The translations under genes and the position numbers were made by a program. Positions 1 to 12,049 of a stretch of DNA of 64,000 bases are shown here, in pieces. How positions within the stretch are numbered: the first letter of the stretch is position 1; each line of letters begins with the position of its first letter. The stretch is from Atrina japonica (Eukaryota; Mollusca; Bivalvia; Pterioida; Pinnidae). The notes beneath the pieces are model-generated. The model was given only the letters and a program-made list of their open reading frames with translations, did no database searches and had not been told where the DNA came from. The stretch is from NCBI GenBank assembly GCA_030159075.1, contig BROG01000079.1, positions 687,001 through 751,000 on the forward strand, in the 5' to 3' direction.

Positions 1-377
1 CTCTCAATCTCTGCCGGGTGTAATAATCTCTTTATTTCTGGTTCATTTATTTTATCACTATATCCTGATATCAAATCGGATTTTGTCAACTGATCAACTA
101 GATTACGCACAAATGTAGCCAGAGATAAACTTTCAATGTCGTGCGCCTGACAAAAATGATAGGATAAAAGACGTTTATTTAGTAGCTTTTGCTTTCCATG
201 AGTGGCGGTAGGCCAGACTAATTCGCAGCAAACAGCTGTTTTGCCGCATCCGGGGCCTCCCATTATCAATGCCCCACATGTTTTGGACGAGGGTCGGTTT
301 TCCAAGCAGTGATTTATTTTACTGAACGTCCACTCGCGACAAAAGAATCGCTTTCCTTTCACCAGACACTGAGCCAT
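1..377 (-). CDS. ANKRD50: ANKRD50-like protein, N-terminal coding exon (partial, runs off the left edge)
   Basis: The minus strand is open for 125 codons from an ATG at 377 to the window edge. Visible motifs: FFCREW (residues 11-16), a Walker A loop GGPGCGKTAVCCEL (40-53), YHFCQAHD (73-80) and a GYSDKINEPEIKRLLHPAEIE stretch up to the edge (105-125). This order matches the N-terminus of ANKRD50, a NACHT/STAND-type P-loop NTPase followed in the family by a long ankyrin repeat array; the vertebrate protein works in endosome recycling with retromer. The ankyrin part would lie beyond position 1. The start is well supported: an in-frame TAG lies 22 codons upstream (443-441), no other in-frame ATG intervenes, and the context has A at -3 and G at +4. 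No frameshift is seen. TANC proteins are a related alternative, but the CREW and HFC.A.D motifs fit ANKRD50 better. Family assignment is from memory, not a search. Confidence 0.85.
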   Translation of the reverse strand, partial: MAQCLVKGKRFFCREWTFSKINHCLENRPSSKTCGALIMGGPGCGKTAVCCELVWPTATHGKQKLLNKRLLSYHFCQAHDIESLSLATFVRNLVDQLTKSDLISGYSDKINEPEIKRLLHPAEIE

Positions 378-578
378 ATTTACATTGATCACATCCAGGT
401 AGTTAATCCACAATTGAATTATCCCAAACACAGCCTTAGTCTACATTTGTATGCTTCGTAAAACCACAATCCCAACAACAACTTCTTTACAGGGAGACTT
501 CCAGCCTGACAAAATAAAAAAAAAATCCATATTAATTACATGCCAATTTCTAAAACCCGGAGACATCCATTTCCGATC
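378..578 (-). promoter_or_regulatory. 5' UTR of the ANKRD50-like gene with two candidate 3' splice sites
   Basis: Upstream of the start codon the minus strand has two textbook acceptors. One is a T-rich tract ending TTTTGTCAG with the exon starting at 505. The other is TTTCTTCTCCAG with the exon starting at 577. Either would make this the second exon, with a 5' UTR of about 130-200 bases before the ATG at 377. Which one is used, and where the first exon lies, cannot be told from sequence alone. Confidence 0.5.
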
Positions 579-3500
579 TGGAGAAGAAACAGAAATAACA
601 CGTTCAACACAGAACGCAAAGACACACAGCTAGTTAATATATGAGTCTTATTAAGATATTCACAACTCAAATATCAATACGTGAGAATTCCCCGTCACCT
701 AGAATTAAATCCATTTTAATATTTTTATAATGGAGTCTTTTATTGACCGTATTCTTTAAGCACTTACAAAAGTGTGTGAATCCATATTCACCTCTCTGTC
801 CTCGGCCAGGGCAAAGTGACATACCCCGTAGGAATACACTTTATGAATATCACTTCTCCCTTACAGCAGATCCTATCCTCAAAGATCCTGGGTCCAGCTA
901 CATCGATCGACAAACCCTTAAACGACTATATAGCTAGGATACTGGGGGAAAGTCCTGTCTAAACAAATTGGACCACTAAATGATATTTCATGTTTACACC
1001 GATGCGGGACCTAAAACTGCGACGGACCTACCTGCTTGCCCCTATCAGGACATGTACAGTAATTTGCCATAAAACAAATATAAAAACAATATTTGATAGA
1101 ATCAAATACCGTATCTATCCTTCATGTATAGGACATGTTCTTCTTAAATATCGACATGTTCAGTTATAGTACTTATACACACATATTGTTATATGAAATT
1201 ATTATATCCAATGTGTGCACATTCCAGTGTTGATCAACTTACAGGAAAGTATCCCGAACTGTGAAATTGGCGATAATATAAACGGAACAAAGCCATAAAT
1301 GAATTATTATAACAATGGGTGCATGAGCGAGCATTGCAAGGCAACAAAAGTAAGCAAATTATTGATCAATGAACGCGTTCACATGGCTAGAGATATATAC
1401 AGGAAATGTATTACCCCGTAGGTTTCATAAATACTAAAGTATAATTATGTTACGTTTATCCCACCGTTACAAGTCAATTTTAAAACGCACCTGCAAAACT
1501 CCTCGTAAAGTCAATTACCGTTTAAAGTGGTGTATGAACAAACCTCAAATTTTGCATCTGTCGGTGAAATATTGTCGGATACATATATTAAAGCGATGAA
1601 CGTTTTTTGGATCATAAAGGTACAATAAAAGGAAGCAAGCGACGATGCAACTGCTAGCCTAATACACGTTTAGGTTCATCTCTTATTCCTCCAGCACGTG
1701 TAAACAGATACACAGACCGCGGCTATATCTTCTCCATGTCATGCATTTTGTATTCCATGAAAAAATCAATAAAAACTACAAAAGATTTTTCGCATACTTC
1801 CACAAAGTTCACCCAGACCTAAGTAGAACAGGTCGACTATTTAACATCGCTGTGTATTTACAAATTTAAGCTAATCTGCTTACCTTTTTTCGATGTCCAC
1901 ACAGTCAGCGCTTTATATATATACATATGTACACACACTCTCTCTTATCCTATGTCCAAATTTGCGAGCAATATTTACGCAAAATACATCAAAACAATTC
2001 GCCTTGAATCTTTTATTTTAAACGAGTCTTTTCCATGCCAAAGCAAAACACACTCTGTGTGGGTCACTCAGTAATTCCCATGCTCTCAGTTATTTTTATC
2101 ACTGTCTTGACAAAGCGAGAAGATACGTACAAGCAGGCGGAGCTAACTCCCGAGCTTGTGCTGGTGGTTGGTCGATTCTAGTTTATTACTTCTAATACAA
2201 ATGTATGACTGACGTGTAATTGTAGATTCATTGATAACACTGTAAAATACGATAACCCATGGTTAGACCGAAATGTTGTTGTGACCGCAATAATATCGGT
2301 TATAAATCTGAGATCAATCTACCTGCAGGACATGGATTTGTCTTTGAATTCAACCGAAACGGGTTGAAGTTATTAGACCTCGCGTTTAATGTTTTCTACT
2401 TGTTAAAATATTGAACGATTTAACGCCATTTATTTCGTTTTTCGCCTCCTTCAAAATATCCAGAAGCACACACTTGTTAAGCGTGACATTTGTAATATTA
2501 AATCTACTTTCTGATAATGATCTTATCATTCCAGGAATTCTTAAGATCTATCATTACATCTTAATCAAAATAAATGTCCAGAAAAAAAATCGGTGAAAAG
2601 AAAATAATCTAAGAAATTATTTCATTTAAATTTATTGTCATTCACCGTTGACTTTAATTCTGTGAGTCATTTTTAATCAGTGATGTATAAAGCTTAACAT
2701 ATCGCTGATCAGCTATACCATCGCTGGATATACAAATAATTATACTATTTCATTATAATGACTTACTACATAAAAATGCGTGTAACAGCTCTACTAAAAT
2801 AGACCCGATAGCCGTACTACGTTGAACTACAGCCGGGCATCCCACTGTGACGGTTTACATAGCCATCCCTGTCCGTTATTAATTTTACCATTGTGTCCAC
2901 TCTTTTAAGATGACCTACGTACACTTAATCCGGATCAATGACTTCAAAAACCTAGTTACATCAGCGATCGATCTTGGAGAGTTTTGTCACCCTTTTCATT
3001 ATTTACTTATGAAATGATGACAAATTCGTAGGCCCTATGCGTGAAAAGCCAGGTATCTTACTTATTAAAGCAAAGAAACTGCCAAAAAAATTATTTAACA
3101 AAGTTCAGTCAAGCTTTTAAACAACAGGAGACTGGTAGAGTATGTTTTTTCTAAGTTCATCGCCCTGCATAACTTGATTGATCATGGTGTGTAGCGAGAG
3201 TCAAGATTGGCGAGACTGCATATAGATTTCAGTTTTATTCATGTTGGTCAGTTTGTTTGATGACATTAATTTTTAATATGCGATCATCGTATGAAATAGT
3301 ATTTATTACAACGAATAAACTATTTATAGACTTTTGGGAGATATCCATATGTCAATTGAATCAAACATCAACTATATTCCACAATGCAGTATATAGCTAA
3401 GTATCGGATCTGAGTGTACCGTTTTGTGCCACATACCACCGGAAGCGACGAGTGTCACACCAGTGTTCAATGAAACATATACACATATGTATTTAAACTG

Positions 3501-3900
3501 ATCAATACAAACATGGTAATACAGACCTATCCCCCTTCATCTTAGACACCAAAAGCTGAAAGGTCATTCCCTGTCAGGGAGAGTGGGGCAAAGTGGCACC
3601 GCGGGTAATAATATGGCCCCTGTGAAAATCCAACACGAAAAAGGATGCTGTCACCCTGTACGCAAGTCCTCACCCATCTTCATCACCTCTGTCTCCGGGT
3701 AATGGGATTCACAGATTTAGCTACCCCAAGACCTTACCATGGCAGCTGCTATAGTGCAATAGCGATTGGTTCAGCGTTTTAGGGGTTTAATTTGTTCAAT
3801 AATGGTTCACGGATTCAGATTTTAGTTCTTAGACACCTACAAATAACGTCTGTTTGTTTGTTTCAGAGATCATTGACTTTCCGCAAGTTGTATCATATGT
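579..3900. other. AT-rich non-coding stretch, probably intron or upstream region of the ANKRD50-like gene
   Basis: No ORF here looks like protein, and no TIR element, SINE head or tandem array was recognised. Short TA/CA runs occur near 1915-1950. If the splice sites at 506/578 are real, part of this is first intron. No promoter could be placed. Confidence 0.4.
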
Positions 3901-3904
3901 AACT

Positions 3905-4034
3905 ACAGTCTGGCAAAGTTTCTCTCAAAATCAGCTCAGTTTCCAACGGGACTCGAACCCGTGCTGACTACGGGTAAAAAGGCTTCGTGATTCAAAGCGA
4001 GATGCTCTAGGCCAATCGAACACGAAAGCCCCAT
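3905..4034 (-). mobile_element. tRNA-derived SINE, family A (partial)
   Basis: Read on the minus strand, a tRNA-like head starts near 4034 (GGGGCTTTCGTG...), has an A-box-like TGGCCTAGAGCA and a perfect B-box GGTTCGAGTCC, then a body with AACTGAGCTGATTTTGAGAG. The same body (AGCTGATTTTGTGAGAAA type) occurs at 6165-6376, 18283-18450 and 39822-40025. The anticodon loop and arms do not pair well enough for a working tRNA. Confidence 0.75.
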
Positions 4035-4500
4035 AAATGACGTGCAATCTATTTCATATATAACACAGTGTTCTCTTGCACTGCCCCTTCTTATAACAAA
4101 CAGACGAGAATAAAATCGTGCAGGTAAATCATTGATAACATTATGTGTCCTATATATTTGATACACGCAAAGTCACCTTTCTGCAGTGTCATCTTTCAGT
4201 CTGGGGAAGAAGATCCTGTTTTGAAAAAGTTATTATTTAACGCCAAAAAGTAAAATATGTATCCATAATCAGCTTTTACCAGTAACTATAAATACATGGT
4301 ATGTCTGTCGAGAAAGCCCGTACCACTGTCTTTCCGTCTGGTTTGGATATGGGTCGCACGTGCAGCAGCAGCAGCAACAGTATTGAGTTACATATCTGTT
4401 TCGTCAAATAGGTTCTTGTTTTGAAACAAAATATATAATAATTCTTTTTTTTTTTTGGCTATCCACCCACCTACCTATCTATTATTATGTATTTATGTAT

Positions 4501-4679
4501 CATTGGCGTCGGACGCAAATTGAAATTCAGGGGGGGGGGGGGGGGGCTAAACGAATTTAAAACACACACACACGCCAGAACCGTCTGGGGGATAAGCCCC
4601 AATTTTCAACACCTATGTCTATCTTAGCAAAATAAAAGGGGGGGGGGGGGGGGGGCTAGCCCCCCCCCCGACGCCTATG
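4501..4679. mobile_element. Short TIR element with G17 and G18/C10 tracts
   Basis: Ends are inverted copies: CATTGGCGTCGG (4501-4512) and CCGACGCCTATG (4668-4679). Inside are a 17-G run (4530-4546), an 18-G run (4638-4655), then CTAG and a C-run (4660-4669), so the right end can fold into a G:C hairpin. The size and TIRs fit a non-autonomous DNA transposon. A related end, CCGACGCCTATA, abuts the TA microsatellite at 4821. Confidence 0.6.
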
Positions 4680-4825
4680 TGTATTATAAACTAACCAATA
4701 ACTGATATGTTGTTCATTGAAACTCATGTTCTGATGTTAGTCACGTCTTGAAGTTGAAATCTATTTGGTCTATTTATGGCCAATGTATGTTTTAAGTTAT
4801 TTATATATATCATATTTATCCGACG

Positions 4826-4829
<4 letters not shown>

Positions 4830-4871
<42 letters not shown>
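4830..4871. repeat. (TA)n microsatellite
   Basis: About 21 uninterrupted TA units. Confidence 0.97.
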
Positions 4872-4874
<3 letters not shown>

Positions 4875-6039
4875 CATTTTAAAATAGTTCCAAAACGATG
4901 CCTTTTGAAATGAAGATGACGAACGCTCATAATGAATAACTAACAGTCTAACATCCATTATATAGTATCCGTTACTCTACATGACCTGTAAACATATAAA
5001 GGCCTTATGGTATGTGATATCGTCACTATGAACTATTAGAAAGTTCTATATTTTCACATCCTGTAATATAACATTTGTGATTGTCCATTACATTCATCAG
5101 ACAGATGAAATAGAAATTAACATATTAATCTATTACACACATGCCGTTAATTCTTAAAAGTTGCCCTTCTGGTTTGAAAGAAATAGTAGTAACTTTATTC
5201 AATGAATACTATAAAGATAATTGAAATTAATTAAAACTTCGCTCGAATGAATTACAAAATCTTTAATTTATCTGAATCGTGTGAATTAAGGGATGCAATT
5301 ATTGAAATATACGTCAACACATTGTTTTAGATCAATTGTAAATATTAAATTTACAATTCTTAATATAAGATAATTATATTTTACATCTGTTGGCGACCGC
5401 GAAAAGAGTTTTGGTGTTTGATTTTTTTTAATTGAGTCAGTGGTGACGAAATACGAAAAATCAAAACGATGTTGTACAGCCGGAGAAACAATCTAATGGT
5501 AATTGGAATGCGCATGAATCAGCTGTGACCAATCATTTAGAACAATCAGATTAAATATGAATATTAATGTCGGGATCTCGTCGAGTTCCAGGAAGGAATC
5601 TAGTTTGAATTAAAAAGTGTGTTACTTGTTTGTACATGTTTCATTTGTTATAATGCTACAGTAATGAATGTGCAGGTGTTCTACAAGAGTTCAACCGTTT
5701 TCAAAGTAGCATAATGATATTGTCAGATTCACATAAGATGGCGGGGCAGAATAACCTTTTGATTATCCTACGTATGATTCTACTCACTTTTCGGTTATGA
5801 CAAACTGCACTGGAAAAACGTTTTATTCCTCACTGGATGCTCTCTTATGTATGGTGACAAGTAGGAACGATTACTCTAGCCTGTGTAATTGTAATCTTAT
5901 GCTTTATCACCTAAAATTTAAACTTGTCCAGGTCAAGAAAGGGTTCAGCAGACTCCATCCCGCCAGGTTATATGGATTTTACTATACAATAGTAATTTTT
6001 GTTTGTCTGAATGTTGTTTCAGGGTACGCTCAACACATC
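4872..6039. other. Non-coding AT-rich stretch, nothing recognised
   Basis: No coding signal, no TIRs and no tandem repeat seen. The ORF at 5797-6069 has no recognisable motif and ends in SINE-tail sequence. Confidence 0.4.
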
Positions 6040-6120
6040 TTCGGTTATATGGTGGCTGTCAGTTTTTAATGTTGGAGGAGAGAACTCGGTTGCAATGTAC
6101 CGTCCTATGACATATTGGTC
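6040..6120 (-). mobile_element. SINE family A tail fragment
   Basis: The segment containing TATGGTGGCTGTCAG and then an AACTCGGTTGCAATGTACC-like motif repeats the tail of the fuller copy at 6165-6376, which follows in the same orientation. It is a tail-only duplicate. Confidence 0.6.
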
Positions 6121-6164
6121 ATTTTTTAAGAATCCAAAATGTGTTTACACCACCCGCAACAATT

Positions 6165-6376
6165 TTTCAGTTATATGGTGGCTGTCAGTTTTTATTGTTG
6201 AAGGAAAAAAACCCGGTTACAATGTACCCAGGAAGAGACAACTGGTCGTCAGCAAGTAAACGGTCAAACTTTCTCACAAAAATCAGCTTAGGTTCCAGCG
6301 GGGCTCCAGCCTGACAAGAAGTGCGTTGCTTCATGGTTCAAAGCACGATGCTCTCTCTACTCGAACATGGAGGCCA
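6165..6376 (-). mobile_element. tRNA-derived SINE, family A
   Basis: On the minus strand a degraded tRNA head (near 6376, with ATCGTGCTTTGAACCATGAAG) leads into the family body (AAGCTGATTTTTGTGAGAAA) and a tail with GGTACATTGTAACCGGGTTT and CTGACAGCCACCATATAAC. The B box is weakened to GGCTGGAGCC, so this copy looks old. Confidence 0.7.
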
Positions 6377-6884
6377 CTTTTTATCAGGAAGTTTCATCAG
6401 TATGTGTGAATGTTACCTATCAATTTGAAATTGTAAGAAAATTTCAATTTTACTAGTCAATTGTTATAGATCTAGTATTTTTACTTGAGATTTTTAAATT
6501 CTTCAAATACAAAATAACAATTAAACTATGCGATACACACGTACGATTGTTCCAACGACAGATAATCCCAGTAAACCATGACTATCGTTCTAGACATTCA
6601 AGAACCAATTTCAGGAAATGAAAAGCTAGGGGACTAGAAGTCCTGATGTCAACGTTCTCATACACTAGTCATACAATTTTCGTATAAAAAATTAAAATCT
6701 GTATAAAAATTGGTGAAAAAAAACCTTGACAGATAAGTATGACAATTATTGCTTCAAGTAGTGGAGGTACAATGACATCAACATACGGAAGTTCAACAGA
6801 CTCCGAACTCATTCTTTATATGGAGGTCAATAAACGTAATTTGTTGTTCCAAAGAAACAATGACTTAATATATATTACTGTTAA

Positions 6885-6945
6885 CAATACTACCAAAGTT
6901 ATAGTTTTACAAAAGAGTCCAAAACACACATGCTCAAGACGATGT
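6885..6945 (+). repeat. Dispersed repeat 1 fragment (ACCAAAGTTAT...CTCAAGACGAT)
   Basis: Matches the 5' part of the ~280-bp dispersed repeat seen more fully at 12797-13095 and 29553-29830: an ACTACCAAAGTTATA start followed by TGCTCAAGACGAT. Confidence 0.55.
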
Positions 6946-6994
6946 GGTTATAAATAATGGTACAGTTGTACAGCACACAGTTGTGATTGGACAG

Positions 6995-6995
<1 letters not shown>

Positions 6996-7061
<66 letters not shown>
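6996..7061. repeat. (GT)n microsatellite
   Basis: About 33 GT units. The overlapping Cys/Val and Thr/His ORFs on the two strands are artefacts of this run. Confidence 0.97.
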
Positions 7062-7063
<2 letters not shown>

Positions 7064-9101
7064 CATCAAGCAAAAGAAGAATTTGCAATTATCAAATGAC
7101 AAATATGCTTGCAAATTTTAAGTTGATATATGTGTGTTGGATTTTAACCTTACAAGGGAGGAATAATCCCGTGAGGATATGTGTCAGAAGCATATCTCTA
7201 ATTAAACCTAGTTGGTACTAGCAGAGAGATATATACATATACAACACATATGTCTCCGGCAATAGGCACTAACTTAAAAGGGTTTCAATATTTGTGCACA
7301 CCATTTTCAAAATTTACTTTTAGACTTTTATCTTTAAATGCGACACCCGCTATAATGTAAACGTTTATTACGGTAATTTTCTAAATACCAAGTGAATTCG
7401 TAATTAGTTCTCTTTGCCTTGCTTTTCACATTCCTAAGATTTGCGATCAACCTATGTTGATTTAATGGATGTATTTTTTTAAAAATCATTCTTCTTCTTT
7501 ATTTATTTTGTTTTTATTGTGGTTGCTGGACAGGAAACCACAGGTATATCACATGCAAATGCATTTAAAAATCTATACCTGTTAAAATGAGACAATCCTA
7601 TCAATGGAGTAAAGTATTGCTAAAAAATCAAAGTCTACAGAATTCGAAAATTGAATAACGATGACATACTATTCGCTTTATCATAATCTATTAGACTTTG
7701 CCTGTAAAAAGACAGTCGACACACCTTCTTCGATACTTTTAAAAAAGATCAATTTGATATTTCACAGGTGACTTATTTCAAAGCTCTGGTAAACACACTT
7801 CAGGCTCGTATAACGTAAGTTTATGTACATGCACGTGTACATATATACAAATTAAGGAGTGTAAATTACAGTAGTCCCACGACATTTTTTCAAATTTATA
7901 TTTCAAGAACATATGCAATACTTAAAAACCAAGATATTCAGACGGAGCCCAAACCGCAAAACATACCTTGTTTGTTTAAATCGCCTTATGATGCTCGGAT
8001 TTAAACCCAGACAGCACAAATATAGGGTTCTGCATTGTCACTTACTGCGACACTATAAATTAATACCCGGAAGTCGGTTAATAATAAGTGTGACGAAACA
8101 AAACCTAAAATAATGAATGTTGCTTAAATGAATACGTAAATCACCAGGTAAACACACTACTTAAGCGTTTATTATTATTACATACATTATCTTAATTCCG
8201 TGTTGTAATACCAAGAATTGACCATGGCATCTGTGGAATGAAAACAGGTTGATCATGTATTTGTAACGGTGATGCAATACAAATTGTCTTTCGGCAACTA
8301 TTTATGTAAATGTGTTTCAGAAAGACTTTATATATATATATATTGAAATTTTATCTCAAATTTCACGGGGCCGTCGCTATTACTTCGAGATATCCTGAAT
8401 TCGAGATATCCAAACTTTTTTCTATCCATAAAAATCAAGTACGGTGTGCGTGCGTGCATGCGTGGGTGCATGTGTGTGTGTGTTTCACCTATTTAAGACG
8501 ATTCTTTGATAACACCTTGTTGTTAACAGAATGCCATTTACGTCAACGGTAGATTAATCAGTAATAGATGGATCGTGATAACAATTAAAAGTTATGGGAT
8601 CTCTAAATTAAATGAAAAGACTATTTTTCGAAAGTTAAAGTACGTTTACCCCACAATTTCTATCAAAACGTTTGTGTACTACACTGCACAAGTACTTACA
8701 TAATCGTCCTCGATATCAATCTTTTTATGATACTTTCGTCCTCTTTATGCCAATGCTACTACAACACTACTGCTTTACAAATATCACGACTTCGAAATCG
8801 ACACGGGCAAAGACAATGCACTTTTCTTTCATTACCATTAACACTGTGACGTCATCAGAGACATAACTCTTCATCTTACTACGCGTCCTGTTATATATAT
8901 TACGACCAATAACTGTGTCCTAGGTTTTTCCTTCACCAATTTCTTCAGGAGATCGATCTAGAGGTTATGATTTTTATCCTACTTTCATATTCATCGTCTC
9001 AAAAAAGAAAAGCTGAACAAATCCATTTTCTTGAATCCAAACGAATTATTGAGATTCCAAAGCGTTGTATAAATCATAGGCGAAACAAGACACAATATAT
9101 C
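7062..9101. other. Non-coding stretch with only minor simple repeats
   Basis: Apart from short TA (8327-8344) and GT-rich (8443-8484) runs, no repeat, RNA gene or coding exon was recognised on either strand. Confidence 0.4.
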
Positions 9102-9192
9102 TTAACTTATCAACCCCTGAAAAACAATAGATTCTTCTGTAAATCAATGACTTAGATCAGCCCAAATGTGTCTATAGGGATGAATGAGTTAT
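9102..9192 (-). mobile_element. 91-bp TTAA MITE (piggyBac-like)
   Basis: Left end TTAACTTATCAACCCCTG; right end ...AGGGATGAATGAGTTA(T). Consensus ends are TTAACTCATTCACCCCT and AGGGGTTGATGAGTTAA, inverted copies of each other. Core: AATGACTTAGATCAGCCCAA. The right TTAA is mutated to TTAT. Confidence 0.75.
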
Positions 9193-9418
9193 TTACTGAA
9201 GGTTGATTTGTGTTGGTAAAGAGGTACTTTAAACACATTTTAGCCTACAAATGTCAACTTTTAAATGTCTTTAGTATGTGTTAATTACCAGGTTTGTCTG
9301 CTTCCTCATTAAGCTATTCTGATACGCTGTTACTAAAGCGTGAAAATAAAACAAATTAATAATCGCTTGACTTTGTACGTCTACATCGTATATAACGCCT
9401 TGATACTCAAGGAAAAAT

Positions 9419-10560
9419 GAAATTATAACACTCACTTTGAAACAATTACAAACGTAAAGACGTGATGAATTTGTACAACGTATATAACACTGAAAAATAC
9501 AACATGACAACAAGAAATTATAACAATAAATTTAAGATAATTACAAACGTTAAAACGTGATGTTCAGATGAATTTGTACTGTAACAATATATAGAACACT
9601 GAAAAATACGACATGACAAAAAGAAATTATAACACTCATTTTAAGATAATTACAAACGTTAAAACGTGATGTTTAGATGAATTTGTACTGTAACAATATA
9701 TATAACACTGAAAAATACGACATGACAAAAAGAAATTATAACACTCATTTTAAGATAATTACAAACGTTAAAACGTGATGTTTAGATGAATTTGTACTGT
9801 AACAATATATATAACACTGAAAAATACAACAGGAAAATGAAATTATAACACTCACTTTAAGATAAGCTTGATGTTCAGATGAATTTGTACAACGTAATAT
9901 AACACTGAAAAATACAACAAGAAAAAAATGAAATTATAACAATCACTTTAAAATAATTGCATGTTGAATGTGTAAGTATACGACATTGCACCAGGGAAAC
10001 GAAATTAAAACACTCTTATAAAGCAATTACAAATGTGATGACTTGATGATTTTTGTACAACGTATTTAACACTGAGAAATGTAACATAACAGGAAAAATA
10101 AAAAATATAAAATTTTAAAATAAATACAAATGTACATGTACATTTCTTATATAATATAGAAATATGCCACAAGTCACATATAACACTCACTTTAAAGAAA
10201 ATTACAACAGTACACACTTGATGATTTTTACAACCTATATAACACTAAAAATACAACAGGAAAATGATTTTAACACTCACTTTGCAACAATAACAAAAGT
10301 AAACATTTAATGAATTTGTACAATGTCTATAACACTGAAGCAAAATACAGGAAAAAAGTATAACACTCACTTGAAAAGAATTACAACATGCCACTCGTGA
10401 TGGATCTATATAGCGTTTATAACTCTGAAAAAAAAAACAACAGAAGAAAGATTGATACAACACTCGCTTCAGTACAGTTACAAAAGTATACACTCTTTGA
10501 ATTGGTACGTAGATCCAAATCCCAACAAACACAAACACTTAACTTAAAAAAGAACTAACA
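9419..10560. repeat. Degenerate tandem array, unit 71-109 bp
   Basis: Units start with GAAATTATAACACTCA at 9419, 9514, 9623, 9732, 9839, 9930 and about 10001, and continue as a decayed form to 10560. Units carry AATTACAAACGTTAAAACGTG, AATTTGTAC and AACACTGAAAAATAC. The pair 9514-9622 and 9623-9731 are both 109 bp and nearly identical. ORFs read on the minus strand (Cys/Tyr-rich) follow the repeat and are not convincing genes. Confidence 0.85.
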
Positions 10561-11731
10561 GGACAGAAAAACTAGAAGACCTCAACATCATGTGTTACAT
10601 CATATTTGTGTTTCATATCCTACTTAATTAAACACTAAAGATTTTAATGAAAACACTATATTTTAATTTTTAATAAGTGGTAAAATATAGCTCCAATTTC
10701 ATACATTCCCCGACGAACGGGCAATGTCCTACATTTTTTGACTGCCCATTAAATGCTATTTACTGCTTTAACTGATTTTTTAAACCAAATAAGAACAGAA
10801 AGGGGCATCTCTAGTGACTCTAATGTAACTGGAAGTTTGAGTATAAAACATACATGCCTTAGATGATTACAATTTTACATTCATCTAAGTAAAACCTTGT
10901 TAGTTACTGACAATTTATTTATAGTCACAATAGGCCAAAATTGAAATATTGCTGCCCTTTGCTTTTTTTATCTCTAGTAAGTATGTCTCCACTACTATAA
11001 AGACGGAGTCACTCACAGATACAGATCAGACGGACTAAACCAAACAAAACTACACTATTCTATATGCCCCCTTGGCAGCTGACCTTATGATATTATAGGT
11101 TTCACTTTCAATCTGAATTTTTACGGGTCCATAGAATTACCGGGGGACGGGGGGATTGAAGCTCCTTTTCATTTTTTTGTGGAATAATTTATAAATGTTA
11201 ATAATAACACTAGTTTTACCGAACGCTTTTCATTTTACATAAAGTGATATGAACCCGACGTAATACAGTTGTATACTGTTTCCCTTCTCACATTGAAATA
11301 GTAGTTGTATATAAATAATCTAAAAATGACGAAAACATAACTGAACAGTGGCTTTAAAATCCTGGTAATCAGTTATTTTATATACCAACTCAGAGGGCGT
11401 TTATATGTCAACATTTCGCAGTCACCGGTAATTTAACGGTACGGTTTTTCACAACAATTATTTTTATAATATCTTCAATCTATTTTGTTTAACCCGACCA
11501 GTCGGGCTACTTTGACACAAATTACACCGGTGTTTCAGGGTGGGTGAAATGTTGAGCCCTGATGTTGCCTGTTCAACGACAGGGGTTTGTTACTGATCCA
11601 AATTGTCTTTGCGGAATCACGGGCAGACAGACGGATAGATGCCCCCGGCAGACCTTTTGACGCATAATAATATAATCTAGTTTTAAACGTTTTACCTCAT
11701 GTATTATTGAATTTCAGAACACTCGCGTTTA
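10561..11731. other. Mostly unique non-coding stretch
   Basis: The only repeat hint is 11618-11660, where GGCAGACAGACGGATAGATG and a following GCCCCCGGCAGACC resemble the end of the element at 55525-55845. Otherwise nothing recognised. Confidence 0.4.
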
Positions 11732-11905
11732 ATGTCAACATTTCGCAAATTTTTACGGTCTCACAGTGGCTGGGGTGAAATGGGTTGCCTGTTGACCTTT
11801 GCCGATTATGACGACCTCATTGGTGTGGATGCGGGTGTGACCGGTCGACAGGAGATGCTTACTCCTCCATGGCACCGGATTCCACCTCTGGATTTTCAAA
11901 GATCT
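11732..11905 (+). repeat. Dispersed repeat 2 (GGAGATGCTTACTCCTCC type)
   Basis: The segment with GGAGATGCTTACTCCTCCAT, then CACCGGATTCCACCTCTGG, recurs at 27304-27372. The 11732 ORF reads through this repeat and then through the TG run, so its N-terminal half has no gene-like support. This sequence type is common in mollusc genomes (memory-based). Confidence 0.55.
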
Positions 11906-12042
11906 GTGTGTGTGTGTGTGTGTGTGTGTCTGTCTGTATCTGTGTGTGCCTGTGTGTCTGTATTTGTGTGTGTCTGTGTGTGTCTGTATATCTCTGTGTG
12001 TGTGTGTCTGTATGTGTGTGTGTATCTCTGTGTGTGTGTGTC
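11904..12042. repeat. TG-rich microsatellite with TCTGTAT interruptions
   Basis: Imperfect (TG)n broken by TCTGTATCTG-type motifs. It is open in several frames on both strands only because of its composition. Confidence 0.95.
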
Positions 12043-12049
12043 CAATGTT

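Noticed and set aside
9271..10538. Cys/Tyr/Val-rich minus ORFs possibly encoding small secreted peptides
   Set aside because: They track the ~109-bp tandem units and shift frame with unit length; no signal peptide plus mature peptide pattern is conserved between units.
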